DNA of 40,723 bases from Vreelandella venusta (GCF_007989605.1 NZ_BJUL01000024.1:1-40723), one strand, 5' to 3'. Positions 1 through 7,881 are shown, counted from the stretch's first letter. The notes: generated by a model from the sequence alone, not told the origin. Translations and numbers: made by a program.

Positions 1-1
1 T

Positions 2-88
2 TGGTGCCCAGGAGAGGACTTGAACCTCCACGACCATACGGTCACTAGCACCTGAAGCTAGCGCGTCTACCAATTCCGCCACCTGGGC
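2..88 (-). tRNA. tRNA-Leu (anticodon CAG), copy 1
   Basis: Read on the minus strand this folds as a class II tRNA. The acceptor stem is GCCCAGG/CCTGGGC, the D arm contains GGAATTGGTAGAC, and the anticodon stem CTAGC/GCTAG encloses loop TTCAGGT, giving anticodon CAG (plus-strand positions 52-54). A long variable arm (GACC-GTAT-GGTC) and the T loop TTCAAGT follow. CCA is encoded (plus-strand TGG at 2-4). It decodes CUG. It lies downstream of a near-identical copy at 192-278 and is probably cotranscribed with it. The 3' flank is cut by the window edge, so any terminator is not visible. Confidence 0.97.
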
Positions 89-117
89 GAATACAAACGT
101 TTTGCTAATGCTTTCTC

Positions 118-139
118 AGTACTATTGCTAAATAGTACT
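118..139. other. Perfect hairpin between the two tRNA-Leu genes
   Basis: AGTACTAT (118-125) and ATAGTACT (132-139) form an 8-bp perfect stem with a 6-nt loop in the spacer between the two tRNAs. No T tract follows in either direction, so it does not look like a terminator. It may be an RNA-processing element in the tandem precursor (inference). Confidence 0.5.
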
Positions 140-191
140 GCTTGCTGCTACACCGTTTTACATCATCAAAAGGGGGTGACATGATATAAAA

Positions 192-278
192 TGGTGCCCA
201 GAAGAGGACTTGAACCTCCACGTCCATACGGACACTAGCACCTGAAGCTAGCGCGTCTACCAATTCCGCCATCTGGGC
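192..278 (-). tRNA. tRNA-Leu (anticodon CAG), copy 2
   Basis: This is a second class II leucine tRNA with the same anticodon loop (TTCAGGT) and encoded CCA (plus-strand TGG at 192-194). It differs from copy 1 at four positions. Two convert acceptor pair 7-66 from G-C to A-U, and two swap an A-U pair in the variable arm (GTCC/GGAC versus GACC/GGTC), so all changes are compensatory. A sigma70-like promoter lies directly upstream on the minus strand. This copy is therefore probably first in a two-gene tRNA transcript. Confidence 0.97.
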
Positions 279-289
279 AAGTGGCGCGT

Positions 290-317
290 ATGATACCGAG
301 GCCACGCTTAAATGCAA
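290..317 (-). promoter_or_regulatory. Promoter of the tandem tRNA-Leu genes
   Basis: On the minus strand TTGCAT (312-317) and TATCAT (290-295) are separated by 16 bp. The -10 ends 11 nt before the mature 5' end of the tRNA. The stretch after it is GC-rich (CGCGCC), like the discriminator of stringently controlled stable-RNA promoters. Prediction by eye only. Confidence 0.6.
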
Positions 318-370
318 GACCCGGTAACTGTTTTTTATCATTAAAATCGTACAATTGCCGTGCTAGATGG

Positions 371-399
371 TTGGGTGATTGAGCGGGCAGCGCTATAAT
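371..399 (+). promoter_or_regulatory. Promoter upstream of rnr
   Basis: TTGGGT (371-376), a 17-bp spacer and a perfect TATAAT (394-399) lie about 125 nt before the rnr start. The result is a 5' leader of roughly 120 nt. The promoter diverges from the tRNA promoter. Confidence 0.65.
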
Positions 400-524
400 G
401 CAGTTATGACCAAACCAAACATGATGTTTTTCAGTCGATCAATGACTGAATCCCCCCGCCCGCAGCGCACTGCGCCTGCGCAAATTGTCTGCCTCCCGCA
501 AACGCAATCAAGGATGTTGATCGC

Positions 525-2930
525 ATGAAGTACTGGACGTTGAGTGATGATCCGCACGCCGAGCGCGAGGCGCAAAAGTATGATAATCCTGCGCCCAGCC
601 GCGAATATTTATTAGCTGCCCTGGAAGCGTACGGCAAGCCAATAACCCACGAAAATATGAGCCGCATGCTCGGCATTGAAGATGAAGATCATCTTGAAGC
701 TATTCGCCGTCGTATGGCTGCCATGGAACGTGATGGTCAGGTGCTGCGCGATCGTCGTGGCGCTTATGCGCTAATTGACAAGCTTGACCTTATTAAAGGG
801 AAGGTGATGGGCCACCGAGATGGCTTTGGCTTCCTGCTGCGTGATGATGGTAAAAAACCAGACTTAGTCTTGCCGCCACGTCAGATGCGTCGAGTTTTTC
901 ACGGCGATCACGTGCTGGCGCGCGTTAGTGGTCGCGACCGCCGCGGCCGTGATGAGGCGACTATTGCCGATGTGATTGCGCGCAATACCCAAACAATTGT
1001 GGGTGTATACCGTAGTAACTCACCTGAGTTTGGTGTGCTGATTCCTGAAAATCCACGTATTACCCAGGAAGTTATCATTCCTCATACGGCAAGCGCTGGC
1101 GCGAAAGACGGGCAGGTAATATCGGCAAAAATCGTTCAGCAGCCGGCCACGCGTGTTCAGCCGGTCGGCGAGGTTATCGAAGTGCTGGGCGAGCGCATGG
1201 ATCCTGGCATGGAAATAGATATCGCGATTCGTAGCTACGATATTCCTGCTGAGTTTCCGCCAGAAGTGCTTGATCAAACTAGCGGTATTTCAGCAGAAGT
1301 ATTAGAGGAAGATAAGCAACACCGCGTTGATTTGCGTGAGATTCCGTTGGTCACTATCGACGATGAGTCCGCCAAAGATTTTGATGACGCGGTGTGCGCC
1401 TGGAAAACCAAGTCGGGCAGTTGGAAGCTGCTGGTCGCTATTGCCGATGTGTCGCACTACGTGCGCCCGGGGACCGCGCTTGATGATGAAGCGCGCACGC
1501 GGGGCAACTCGGTGTACTTCCCTGGCCAAGTTGTGCCAATGCTGCCTGAGTTACTTTCAAATGGCTTGTGTTCGTTAAATCCCCATGTTGATCGTCTTGT
1601 GATGGTTTGTGAGATGAATATCTCCAAGACGGGGGCTATTAGCCGCTACTCGTTCTATGAAGCGGTAATGAACTCCCATGCCCGCCTGACTTACAACAAA
1701 GTGGCGGCCATTCTCGATAACGAGAGCGCTGAAGGGGAGGCGCTGCGCAATGAGCATAAGGCGCTAGTGAAGCCGCTGCGAAATTTACACGAGCTTTATG
1801 GCCTGCTGCGTAATGCCCGGGAAGAGCGTGGTGCGATTGATTTTGATACCACTGAAACGGCGATTATCTTCAATGATGAGCGCAAGATTGAAAAAATTGT
1901 CCCGCGCACCCGCAACGATGCTCATAAGCTAATTGAGGAGTGTATGCTGGCGGCCAATGTGGCTACCGCGCGGTTCCTGGATAAGCATGATTTGCCCGCT
2001 CTTTATCGTATTCATGAGCGCCCGACACCGGAACGCCTTGATAAATTACGCCTGTTCTTGAGCGAGCTAGGGCTTTCCGTGGGTGGCGGTGACATGCCGA
2101 CGCCTCAGGACTACCAAGCGTTGCGTGAGGCGATTGCTGATCGTCCTGATGCTGACATCATCCAAACTGTCATGTTGCGCTCAATGAATCAGGCGGTTTA
2201 TTCGCCCCAGAATGAGGGGCATTTTGGCTTGGCTTACCAAGCCTATGCGCACTTTACTTCACCGATTCGCCGCTATCCTGATTTGTTGGTACATCGTGCC
2301 ATTCGCTCGGTTATTCGTGGACCACGACAAACCAATACCGTTGTTCGGGTAGCGGGCGCGCCTGTTGATCCGCCAAGTAAGTGGTGTCCTTATACCTTCG
2401 AGCAAATGCTTGAGTTGGGTGAACACTGCTCAATGACCGAGCGGCGGGCTGATGAAGCAACCCGTGATGTTGAAAGTTGGCTCAAGTGTGAGTTTATGTC
2501 CGACAAGTTGGGCGAAACGTTCGAAGGCACGATTGCTTCGGTGACTCAGTTTGGCTTGTTTGTGCGTCTGGACGACTTCTATGTCGAAGGGTTGGTGCAT
2601 GTCACCTCGCTACCCTCTGACTACTATCACTATGAAGCAGAGAAGCACCGTCTTAAAGGTGAGCGCACAGGCACGACCTACCGCTTGGGTGACGGACTGA
2701 CGGTTCAGGTCGCGCGGGTAGATATGGATGATCGTAAGATCGACTTTGGCTTAGCTGACGAGAAGCCTCGGCCACGCCGCCAGCCGCGTAAGCGCCGCGC
2801 TGGAGAAGGTGCTGCTGGGGTAGAAGGGGGAGCTGGCAAAGCAGCGGCATCAGCTGATAAGCAGCCGACGCGCCGTGGGCCAAGACGCACGCGTAATGGT
2901 ACGCGTAAACCATCACCGAATAAGGGGTGA
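525..2930 (+). CDS. rnr: Ribonuclease R
   Basis: This is a 3'-5' processive exoribonuclease that degrades structured RNA and acts in rRNA and tmRNA quality control in the cytoplasm. It has 801 residues, close to the E. coli enzyme (about 813). It starts with the family's acidic N-terminus and a winged-helix region (about 20-90). Cold-shock/OB domains follow (about 90-230), then the RNB catalytic domain (about 265-600). The metal-binding Asp cluster IDDESAKDFDDAV is at 278-290. An S1 domain (about 655-740) contains GTIASVTQFGLFV, and the C-terminal tail is rich in Lys and Arg. The ATG follows a modest AAGGAT ribosome site. The stop nearly abuts rlmB, so the two are probably cotranscribed, the usual order in gammaproteobacteria. 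Confidence 0.96.
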   Translation: MKYWTLSDDPHAEREAQKYDNPAPSREYLLAALEAYGKPITHENMSRMLGIEDEDHLEAIRRRMAAMERDGQVLRDRRGAYALIDKLDLIKGKVMGHRDGFGFLLRDDGKKPDLVLPPRQMRRVFHGDHVLARVSGRDRRGRDEATIADVIARNTQTIVGVYRSNSPEFGVLIPENPRITQEVIIPHTASAGAKDGQVISAKIVQQPATRVQPVGEVIEVLGERMDPGMEIDIAIRSYDIPAEFPPEVLDQTSGISAEVLEEDKQHRVDLREIPLVTIDDESAKDFDDAVCAWKTKSGSWKLLVAIADVSHYVRPGTALDDEARTRGNSVYFPGQVVPMLPELLSNGLCSLNPHVDRLVMVCEMNISKTGAISRYSFYEAVMNSHARLTYNKVAAILDNESAEGEALRNEHKALVKPLRNLHELYGLLRNAREERGAIDFDTTETAIIFNDERKIEKIVPRTRNDAHKLIEECMLAANVATARFLDKHDLPALYRIHERPTPERLDKLRLFLSELGLSVGGGDMPTPQDYQALREAIADRPDADIIQTVMLRSMNQAVYSPQNEGHFGLAYQAYAHFTSPIRRYPDLLVHRAIRSVIRGPRQTNTVVRVAGAPVDPPSKWCPYTFEQMLELGEHCSMTERRADEATRDVESWLKCEFMSDKLGETFEGTIASVTQFGLFVRLDDFYVEGLVHVTSLPSDYYHYEAEKHRLKGERTGTTYRLGDGLTVQVARVDMDDRKIDFGLADEKPRPRRQPRKRRAGEGAAGVEGGAGKAAASADKQPTRRGPRRTRNGTRKPSPNKG

Positions 2931-2932
2931 GC

Positions 2933-3745
2933 ATGAAATCGTCGTCATCTCGACGTAGCCCGCGTCCGACTGTTCGTACTCCGGATGGGCTGGACCAAGT
3001 GTATGGCGTTCACGCCCTGGAAAGTCTGCTAGAGCGGGGCGAAACGCCCCTTGAATTGTGGGTCCAGCAGGGGGCGGGTAACCGCTTGAAAGAAGTGGTT
3101 GCGAGTGCTCAGGCGCGTGGTGCGCGGATTAAAGAGCAGTCTCGCGACTTGTTGGATCAGCTTACTCAGGGGGCAGCCCACCAAGGAGTCGTAGCGTTTT
3201 GTCCGCCGCTGGTTCCCGAGGGGGAAGAGTCGCTGTGGTTGAAGCTACGTGCATGGCAAGCGTCTGCACCGCCGCTATTGTTGGTGCTAGATGGTGTTAC
3301 CGATGTGCATAACTTTGGTGCGTGCCTGCGTAGTGCGGATGCCGCTGGCGCTCATGGTGTGATTGTGGCTAAGGATAAAGCCGCGCCGCTGAACGCGACA
3401 GTGCGCAAAGTTGCTTGCGGCGCAGCCGAGGTAGTGCCTGTTTATCAAGTTACTAATCTATCTCGTACGCTGGCTAAGTTAAAAGATGCCGGTGTATGGA
3501 TTACCGGTACCGCCGGTGAGGCCGAGGCTAGCCTGTTTGAGATCGATATGACTGGCCCGACCGCGTTAGTAATGGGCGCTGAGGGGAAGGGGATGCGCCG
3601 GTTAACCCGGGAGGCCTGCGATAACTTGGCAAAGCTGCCTATGGCAGGGCAGGTGTCCAGCCTGAACGTATCGGTCGCGACAGGTATTTGTTTGTTTGAA
3701 GCTGTTCGGCAGAGGCAGCTTGCAAGTTCTGCACTAGCCCACTAG
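2933..3745 (+). CDS. rlmB: 23S rRNA (guanosine-2251-2'-O)-methyltransferase RlmB
   Basis: This is a SpoU/TrmH-class SPOUT methyltransferase that 2'-O-methylates G2251 in the P loop of 23S rRNA. Its 270 residues comprise an N-terminal substrate-binding domain (VYGVHALESLL near the start) and a SPOUT domain. Motif 1 is LDGVTDVHNFGACLRSADAA, with the Asn and Arg expected in the active site. Motifs 2 and 3 are VMGAEGKGMRRL and SSLNVSVATGICLFE, which form the knot and bind AdoMet. The ATG at 2933 is preferred over an in-frame GTG at 2927 because AAGGGG (2922-2927) is correctly spaced for it. The gene starts 2 nt after the rnr stop. Confidence 0.94.
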   Translation: MKSSSSRRSPRPTVRTPDGLDQVYGVHALESLLERGETPLELWVQQGAGNRLKEVVASAQARGARIKEQSRDLLDQLTQGAAHQGVVAFCPPLVPEGEESLWLKLRAWQASAPPLLLVLDGVTDVHNFGACLRSADAAGAHGVIVAKDKAAPLNATVRKVACGAAEVVPVYQVTNLSRTLAKLKDAGVWITGTAGEAEASLFEIDMTGPTALVMGAEGKGMRRLTREACDNLAKLPMAGQVSSLNVSVATGICLFEAVRQRQLASSALAH

Positions 3746-3752
3746 AATGCTT

Positions 3753-3778
3753 GCGCCCGTTTAACTTTGAGCGGGCGC
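3753..3778 (+). terminator. GC-rich hairpin after rlmB
   Basis: GCGCCCG (3753-3759) pairs with CGGGCGC (3772-3778) around a 12-nt loop, 8 nt after the rlmB stop. No clear T run follows, so it is a weak or factor-assisted terminator, or a 3'-end stabiliser. Confidence 0.45.
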
Positions 3779-3820
3779 TCGTATTGGTTAACAGTTAATA
3801 CGAAAAACAGTTCTGCTTGA

Positions 3821-3857
3821 TGCCCCACATGACACCGCATGCGGTGAACAACGGGCA
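3821..3857 (+). other. Nested inverted repeat in the rpsF upstream region
   Basis: CACCGCATGCGGTG (3833-3846) is a perfect 14-bp palindrome. It is enclosed by TGCCC (3821-3825) and GGGCA (3853-3857). It lies between the rlmB hairpin and the S6:S18-like leader hairpin, about 90 nt before rpsF. It could be an operator or part of a structured leader; I cannot tell which. Confidence 0.4.
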
Positions 3858-3894
3858 TTTCAGTTAACTCCTTGCTTCCCTGTCGTCATTGATG

Positions 3895-3922
3895 CAGCTG
3901 TGTCAATACACACCGGAAGCTG
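3895..3922 (+). promoter_or_regulatory. S6:S18-binding leader hairpin of rpsF (autoregulatory)
   Basis: CAGCT (3895-3899) pairs with AGCTG (3918-3922) and GTGT (3900-3903) with ACAC (3908-3911), closing loop CAAT. A one-sided bulge ACCGGA (3912-3917) holds a CCG triplet. A helix interrupted by a CCG-containing bulge matches the known rpsF leader motif, which mimics the 16S rRNA site bound by the bS6:bS18 dimer and represses rpsF translation. The hairpin ends 20 nt before the rpsF ATG, next to its ribosome-binding site. Recognised from structure by eye. Confidence 0.72.
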
Positions 3923-3942
3923 TCAAACCGCAAGGAGATTCC

Positions 3943-4326
3943 ATGCGTCATTATGAAATCGTGTTTATGGTCCACCCGGATCAGAGCGAGCAAGTGCCGG
4001 CTATGGTCGAGCGCTACACCAGCATTGTTACCGAAAACGGTGGCACTGTGCATCGCTTGGAAGATTGGGGCCGTCGTCACCTGGCTTACCCGATCAACAA
4101 GATCCACAAAGCCCACTACGTGCTGATGAACGTTGAGTGCACCGGCGAGACTCTCGAAGAAATCGAGAACATCTTCCGTTTCAACGATGCCATCATCCGC
4201 AGCTTGGTTGTTCGCTGTAAAGAAGCGATCACCGAAGCTTCTCCGATGATGAAGCCGGCAGAAGAAAAGCGTCCGCGTCGCGAAGACAAACCGCGCGCTG
4301 AAGAAGCTGAAGAAGAAACTGCCTAA
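3943..4326 (+). CDS. rpsF: Small ribosomal subunit protein bS6
   Basis: bS6 binds the 30S platform as a dimer with bS18. It has 127 residues. The N-terminus [18 protein letters not shown] and the internal [20 protein letters not shown] are hallmark bS6 sequence. The C-terminal tail is Glu-rich, a region that RimK glutamylates in E. coli. An upstream in-frame ATG at 3889 would add 18 residues, but AAGGAGA at 3932-3938 is placed for the ATG at 3943, and the added part falls inside the leader hairpin. It is first in the rpsF-rpsR-membrane protein-rplI operon and probably autoregulated through the leader. Confidence 0.97.
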   Translation: MRHYEIVFMVHPDQSEQVPAMVERYTSIVTENGGTVHRLEDWGRRHLAYPINKIHKAHYVLMNVECTGETLEEIENIFRFNDAIIRSLVVRCKEAITEASPMMKPAEEKRPRREDKPRAEEAEEETA

Positions 4327-4359
4327 TTTCATCCACCGCACGTTTTAAGGAGCTAGTCC

Positions 4360-4587
4360 ATGGCACGTTTTTTCCGTCGCCGTAAGTTTTGCCGCTTCAC
4401 TGCTGAAGGCGTCAAGCAGATCGACTACAAAGATCTCGATACGCTGAAGGCTTACATCACCGAAACCGGCAAGATCGTTCCGAGCCGTATTACCGGCACC
4501 AAAGCACGCTATCAGCGTCAGTTGGCGACTGCTATCAAGCGTTCGCGTTACTTGGCACTGCTGCCCTACTCCGATAGCCATCAGTAA
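4360..4587 (+). CDS. rpsR: Small ribosomal subunit protein bS18
   Basis: bS18 is the partner of bS6 on the 30S platform. At 75 residues it has the usual length. [13 protein letters not shown] and the C-terminal [20 protein letters not shown] are diagnostic. It starts 33 nt after rpsF behind AAGGAG at about 4347-4352. bS18 takes part in the predicted feedback complex with bS6 on the upstream leader. Confidence 0.97.
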   Translation: MARFFRRRKFCRFTAEGVKQIDYKDLDTLKAYITETGKIVPSRITGTKARYQRQLATAIKRSRYLALLPYSDSHQ

Positions 4588-4599
4588 GCGTTTAACGTG

Positions 4600-5451
4600 A
4601 TGCTGGCACTGGCGAGATGGCTTATGCGGAGCACGCCCTATGCCATTGGCGGGGCGGCGTTAGCGACGCTAGTGCCTTGGCTGTTCTGGTTAGGGGCAGC
4701 CATCGCCGCGCTAGTTACCTTACGCAAAGGTTTTGCACCTGCGCTTCCGGTAATTATCGCTGCTGCACTACCTGCGGGTTTCTGGTGGTCTCAGGGTGAC
4801 GTCATTCCACTTGCTAGCGTACTGCTAGTAACGCTGATGGCAGTTATCCTGCGTGAGAGGATACGTTGGAGTGAAGCGTTAATCGTTGGCACATTGGCGG
4901 CCGCGGTTATGGTTCAACTCGGTATCTTTATACCGCCAGGTGGAACAGAGTTGATGCTGGAGCAACTGCGAACAAGCTCTACCGAGATTGATCGCATGCT
5001 GACAGAGTTTGCTAACCAAGGTATTGATGCGCCCACGCTTGCCGCTATGGTGATCGGTGGTGTAACAGGCTTGGTGGTACTGTTGGCTGCTATTGCGTGT
5101 TTAGCGTTGGCGCGAAGCTGGCAGGCTGGGCTTTATAACCCAGGCGGCTTCCGCGAAGAGTTTCACGCACTACGCCTATCGCCCAAAGAGCTGGCTATTT
5201 TAGTCGTGCTTGGTGTTGGAGGTATGGTGTTGGGAGCGCACGCTCTGGCAATGCTTGGTTGGATTCCACTGCTGGTAGCTGGCATTGCGCTAGTGCATGG
5301 GTTTATTGGAATAAAGGGGATGAACGGGCTGTGGCTGGTGGCATTTTATGTGCTGCTGATCACGACCTGGCCCACGATTCTCATTGTGCTGCTGTTGGGG
5401 CTGATTGATACATTCGCGAACGTTCGCGCACGCCTTGCCCGCAGCAACTGA
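4600..5451 (+). CDS. Polytopic membrane protein of the rpsR-rplI interval (DUF2232/YybS-like)
   Basis: A 283-residue hydrophobic protein with about seven to eight predicted membrane helices. It starts with MLALARWLMRSTPYAIGGAA and ends in a short basic tail (VRARLARSN). No catalytic motif is visible. Genes for membrane proteins of this size sit between rpsR and rplI in Pseudomonas and relatives and are assigned to a DUF2232/YybS-like family; my assignment rests on position and topology. The start is uncertain: GTG at 4597 and ATG at 4600 are adjacent and neither has a strong ribosome site. The gene is 12 nt after rpsR and 15 nt before rplI, so it belongs to the ribosomal-protein operon. Function unknown. 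Confidence 0.8.
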   Translation: MLALARWLMRSTPYAIGGAALATLVPWLFWLGAAIAALVTLRKGFAPALPVIIAAALPAGFWWSQGDVIPLASVLLVTLMAVILRERIRWSEALIVGTLAAAVMVQLGIFIPPGGTELMLEQLRTSSTEIDRMLTEFANQGIDAPTLAAMVIGGVTGLVVLLAAIACLALARSWQAGLYNPGGFREEFHALRLSPKELAILVVLGVGGMVLGAHALAMLGWIPLLVAGIALVHGFIGIKGMNGLWLVAFYVLLITTWPTILIVLLLGLIDTFANVRARLARSN

Positions 5452-5466
5452 CAAGAGGTTTACGAG

Positions 5467-5913
5467 ATGGAAGTCATTCTGCTCGACAACATTGGTAAGC
5501 TGGGCGGCCTGGGTGACAAAGTCACTGTAAAGCCCGGTTATGGTCGTAACTATTTGGTTCCTTACGGCTTAGCCGTGCCGGCAACCAAAGACAACGTTGA
5601 AGCATTCAAAGCCCAGCGTGCTGAGCTTGAAGCTCAAGCCGCTGAGCGTAAAGCAGAAGCTGAAGCGCGTGCTGAGCAGCTTAACGACATCGAATTGTCG
5701 TTGGTTTCTAAAGCAGGCGATGAAGGCAAACTGTTCGGTTCTATCGGTCCTCGTGACCTGGCCGACGCTATTTCCTCTGCTGGCATCGAAGTTGCCAAGA
5801 GCGAAGTGCGTATGCCGCAAGGCCCGATTCGCCAAACTGGCGAATACGACATCGCTCTACACCTGCATGCAGAAGTAGATGCTGTTGTTCGCGTGGTTGT
5901 TGTCGCAGAGTAA
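5467..5913 (+). CDS. rplI: Large ribosomal subunit protein bL9
   Basis: bL9 binds domain V of 23S rRNA and extends from the 50S subunit near the L1 stalk. It has 148 residues (E. coli 149). The N-terminal signature is [19 protein letters not shown] followed by [12 protein letters not shown] long alanine- and glutamate-rich central helix (about 40-75) connects to the C-terminal domain with [16 protein letters not shown]. Last gene of the operon, closed by a strong terminator. Confidence 0.97.
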   Translation: MEVILLDNIGKLGGLGDKVTVKPGYGRNYLVPYGLAVPATKDNVEAFKAQRAELEAQAAERKAEAEARAEQLNDIELSLVSKAGDEGKLFGSIGPRDLADAISSAGIEVAKSEVRMPQGPIRQTGEYDIALHLHAEVDAVVRVVVVAE

Positions 5914-5938
5914 ACACTCTCGCCAACGCTGACGCCTC

Positions 5939-5974
5939 AAAGGGCGCGGGTCTTCCCGCGCCCTTTGTCTTTTT
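5939..5974 (+). terminator. Intrinsic terminator after rplI
   Basis: AAAGGGCGCGGG (5939-5950) and CCCGCGCCCTTT (5955-5966) form a 12-bp stem with a TCTT loop, followed by GTCTTTTT. It closes the rpsF-rplI operon. Confidence 0.93.
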
Positions 5975-6132
5975 AATCTATGTCGTTCTAAGCGCGGTCA
6001 AAAACGTTTGAGATGTGGGTCGAATTTTTTTGAACGTCGCTTGGCGTAGATAAGTCGCTTATGGTGAGTTTGAGATTGTCTCGCTAAGATAGTCATCGTT
6101 ATTGGCTACGCTTTATGATTAAGGAGCTCACT

Positions 6133-7521
6133 ATGCAGGACCAGCCTTCTGCTGATCAGGAAACGGCAGCGATAAAGCTGCCGCCGCACTCTCTTGAGGC
6201 GGAGCAGTCGGTGCTAGGTGGGCTAATGTTGGATAACCAGGCCTGGGACAATGTCTCGGAACGGTTGGTGGCGGATGATTTTTACCGCTACGAGCATCGC
6301 TTGGTATTCAATGTGATGATTCATTTGGCCGAATCTGGGCAGCCTTTGGACGTTATAACACTGTCAGAGGCGTTGGAAGCGCGTGATCAATTGGATACTG
6401 TGGGTGGTTTGGCATTCTTAGCTGAGCTGGCTCGCAATACGCCTTCGGCCAGTAATATTCGTGCTTATGCGGATATCGTGCGCGAGCGGGCAACGCTGCG
6501 TAAATTAATCCGTGCGGCCAATCAAATTGCTGACGGGGCATTTTCTCCCCAGGGGCGACCTGCTGATGAGCTGCTGAATGAAGCTGAGCGATTAGTCTTT
6601 CAGATTGCCGAGGAGCGGCCGAAAACGGGCGGTCCTATCGGCATGAGCGAGCTGCTAACCAAAGCCGTTGATCGTATTGATGAGCTGTTCAATCTAAAGG
6701 GTGAAATGACAGGGCTCTCCTCGGGGTTTCGTGACCTCGATGAGATGACCTCAGGCTTGCAGCCCTCCGATTTGGTGATTATCGCGGGCCGCCCGTCAAT
6801 GGGTAAAACCACGTTCGCTATGAACCTGGTGGAGCACGCGGTGATTGCTAGCGATAAGCCGGTGATGGTGTTCTCCATGGAAATGCCTGCTGAATCGCTG
6901 ATGCTGCGTATGCTCTCTTCGTTGGGTAGGATTGATCAAACCCGCGTGCGTTCGGGGCAGTTGGAAGATGAAGATTGGCCGCGACTGACGTCAGCGGTCA
7001 ACCTGCTCAAAGACAAGCAGCTATTTATCGATGATACGGCGGCGCTTTCGCCTAATGAGATGCGCTCACGCCTGCGCAGAGTAGTGCGGGAGCACGGCAA
7101 TATGGCGCTGATCATGATTGACTATCTGCAGTTAATGCAGATTCCGGGGTTTTCTGAAAACCGTACCGGTGAGATATCGGAGATATCCCGCTCTCTGAAA
7201 GGGCTAGCAAAAGAGTTTCAATGTCCTGTTGTAGCACTTTCGCAGCTTAACCGTTCGTTGGAGCAGCGCCCCAATAAGCGTCCTGTCATGTCGGATCTGC
7301 GGGAATCGGGCGCGATTGAGCAGGATGCTGACGTCATTGCGTTTGTTTACCGAGATGAGGTGTATAACCCTGACAATCCTGACAACCAAGGGATTGCCGA
7401 GCTGATTATTGGTAAACAGCGTAACGGGCCTATCGGTACGGTACATATGGCCTTTATTGGTAAATACACGCGCTTCGAAGACCTTGCGCCCGATAGCTAT
7501 GGCGAAGCGTTCGGCGATTAA
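6133..7521 (+). CDS. dnaB: Replicative DNA helicase DnaB
   Basis: Hexameric 5'-3' helicase that drives the replication fork and recruits primase. It has 462 residues (E. coli 471). The N-terminal domain begins PPHSLEAEQSVLGGLMLD. The RecA-like C-terminal domain has Walker A GRPSMGKT at 219-226, Walker B around MIDYLQLM (about 328-335), and the arginine-finger/H4 region SDLRESGAIEQDADVI. No intein interrupts it. ATG 6133 is chosen over ATG 6115 because AAGGAG (6121-6126) sits 6 nt before it. It follows the terminated ribosomal operon and so needs its own promoter, which I could not place with confidence in 5975-6114. Confidence 0.97.
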   Translation: MQDQPSADQETAAIKLPPHSLEAEQSVLGGLMLDNQAWDNVSERLVADDFYRYEHRLVFNVMIHLAESGQPLDVITLSEALEARDQLDTVGGLAFLAELARNTPSASNIRAYADIVRERATLRKLIRAANQIADGAFSPQGRPADELLNEAERLVFQIAEERPKTGGPIGMSELLTKAVDRIDELFNLKGEMTGLSSGFRDLDEMTSGLQPSDLVIIAGRPSMGKTTFAMNLVEHAVIASDKPVMVFSMEMPAESLMLRMLSSLGRIDQTRVRSGQLEDEDWPRLTSAVNLLKDKQLFIDDTAALSPNEMRSRLRRVVREHGNMALIMIDYLQLMQIPGFSENRTGEISEISRSLKGLAKEFQCPVVALSQLNRSLEQRPNKRPVMSDLRESGAIEQDADVIAFVYRDEVYNPDNPDNQGIAELIIGKQRNGPIGTVHMAFIGKYTRFEDLAPDSYGEAFGD

Positions 7522-7522
7522 C

Positions 7523-7550
7523 TTGAGCGTTAGGGGGGAGAACGTATAAT
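7523..7550 (+). promoter_or_regulatory. Promoter for the small basic protein downstream of dnaB
   Basis: TTGAGC (7523-7528), a 16-bp spacer and a perfect TATAAT (7545-7550) lie immediately after the dnaB stop and 38 nt before the next start. The -10 is also the loop of an inverted repeat made by the G-rich and C-rich tracts at 7532-7540 and 7551-7560. The same stretch could therefore act as a weak dnaB terminator. Confidence 0.6.
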
Positions 7551-7587
7551 GCTCCTCCCCGACCAAGCAGATAGACAGGAGTAGCAA

Positions 7588-7881
7588 ATGGCAGGTGGTT
7601 TTAGACGTGGTAACCGTAAGCGTCTTCCTAAGTTGGAAGGCCGCGGGGAGCTGCAGTCACTAGAGCGAGAAGGGCCATTTAAAGAGTGGTTGGGAATGCC
7701 TGACCTCTACCGTTACTTCCTGGTAGTTGAAGGGGAAAAGTATAGCTACCAAACTGAAGATTCAGAGCTGCCGGTAAAGGTAGGCGATAAAGTAGTTTTC
7801 CGTTACAAGGAAACTAAAGGCGGTAACTGGATAGATCGCAACTCGTTAGGTAAAGCAATCGACCCTTCTGAGTATCAATAA
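7588..7881 (+). CDS. Small protein of unknown function
   Basis: I do not recognise this 97-residue soluble protein. The N-terminus is strongly basic (MAGGFRRGNRKRLPKLEGRG). It is followed by alternating hydrophobic/polar stretches (DLYRYFLVVEGEKYSYQ, LPVKVGDKVVFRYKE) suggestive of a small beta-barrel, perhaps an OB- or SH3-like nucleic-acid-binding fold; that is inference only. It has no Cys, signal peptide or membrane segment. Ribosome site AGGAG is at 7576-7580, 7 nt before the ATG, and a good promoter lies upstream. The consensus-like expression signals and normal codon use argue that it is a real gene. Confidence 0.75.
   Translation: MAGGFRRGNRKRLPKLEGRGELQSLEREGPFKEWLGMPDLYRYFLVVEGEKYSYQTEDSELPVKVGDKVVFRYKETKGGNWIDRNSLGKAIDPSEYQ

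Noticed and set aside
105..341. Minus-strand ORF across the tRNA-Leu gene at 192-278
   Set aside because: It reads through a confidently identified tRNA, so it is not a protein gene.
6133..7521. Possible intein in dnaB
   Set aside because: The helicase is of normal length and the P-loop and motif B regions, common intein sites, are uninterrupted.
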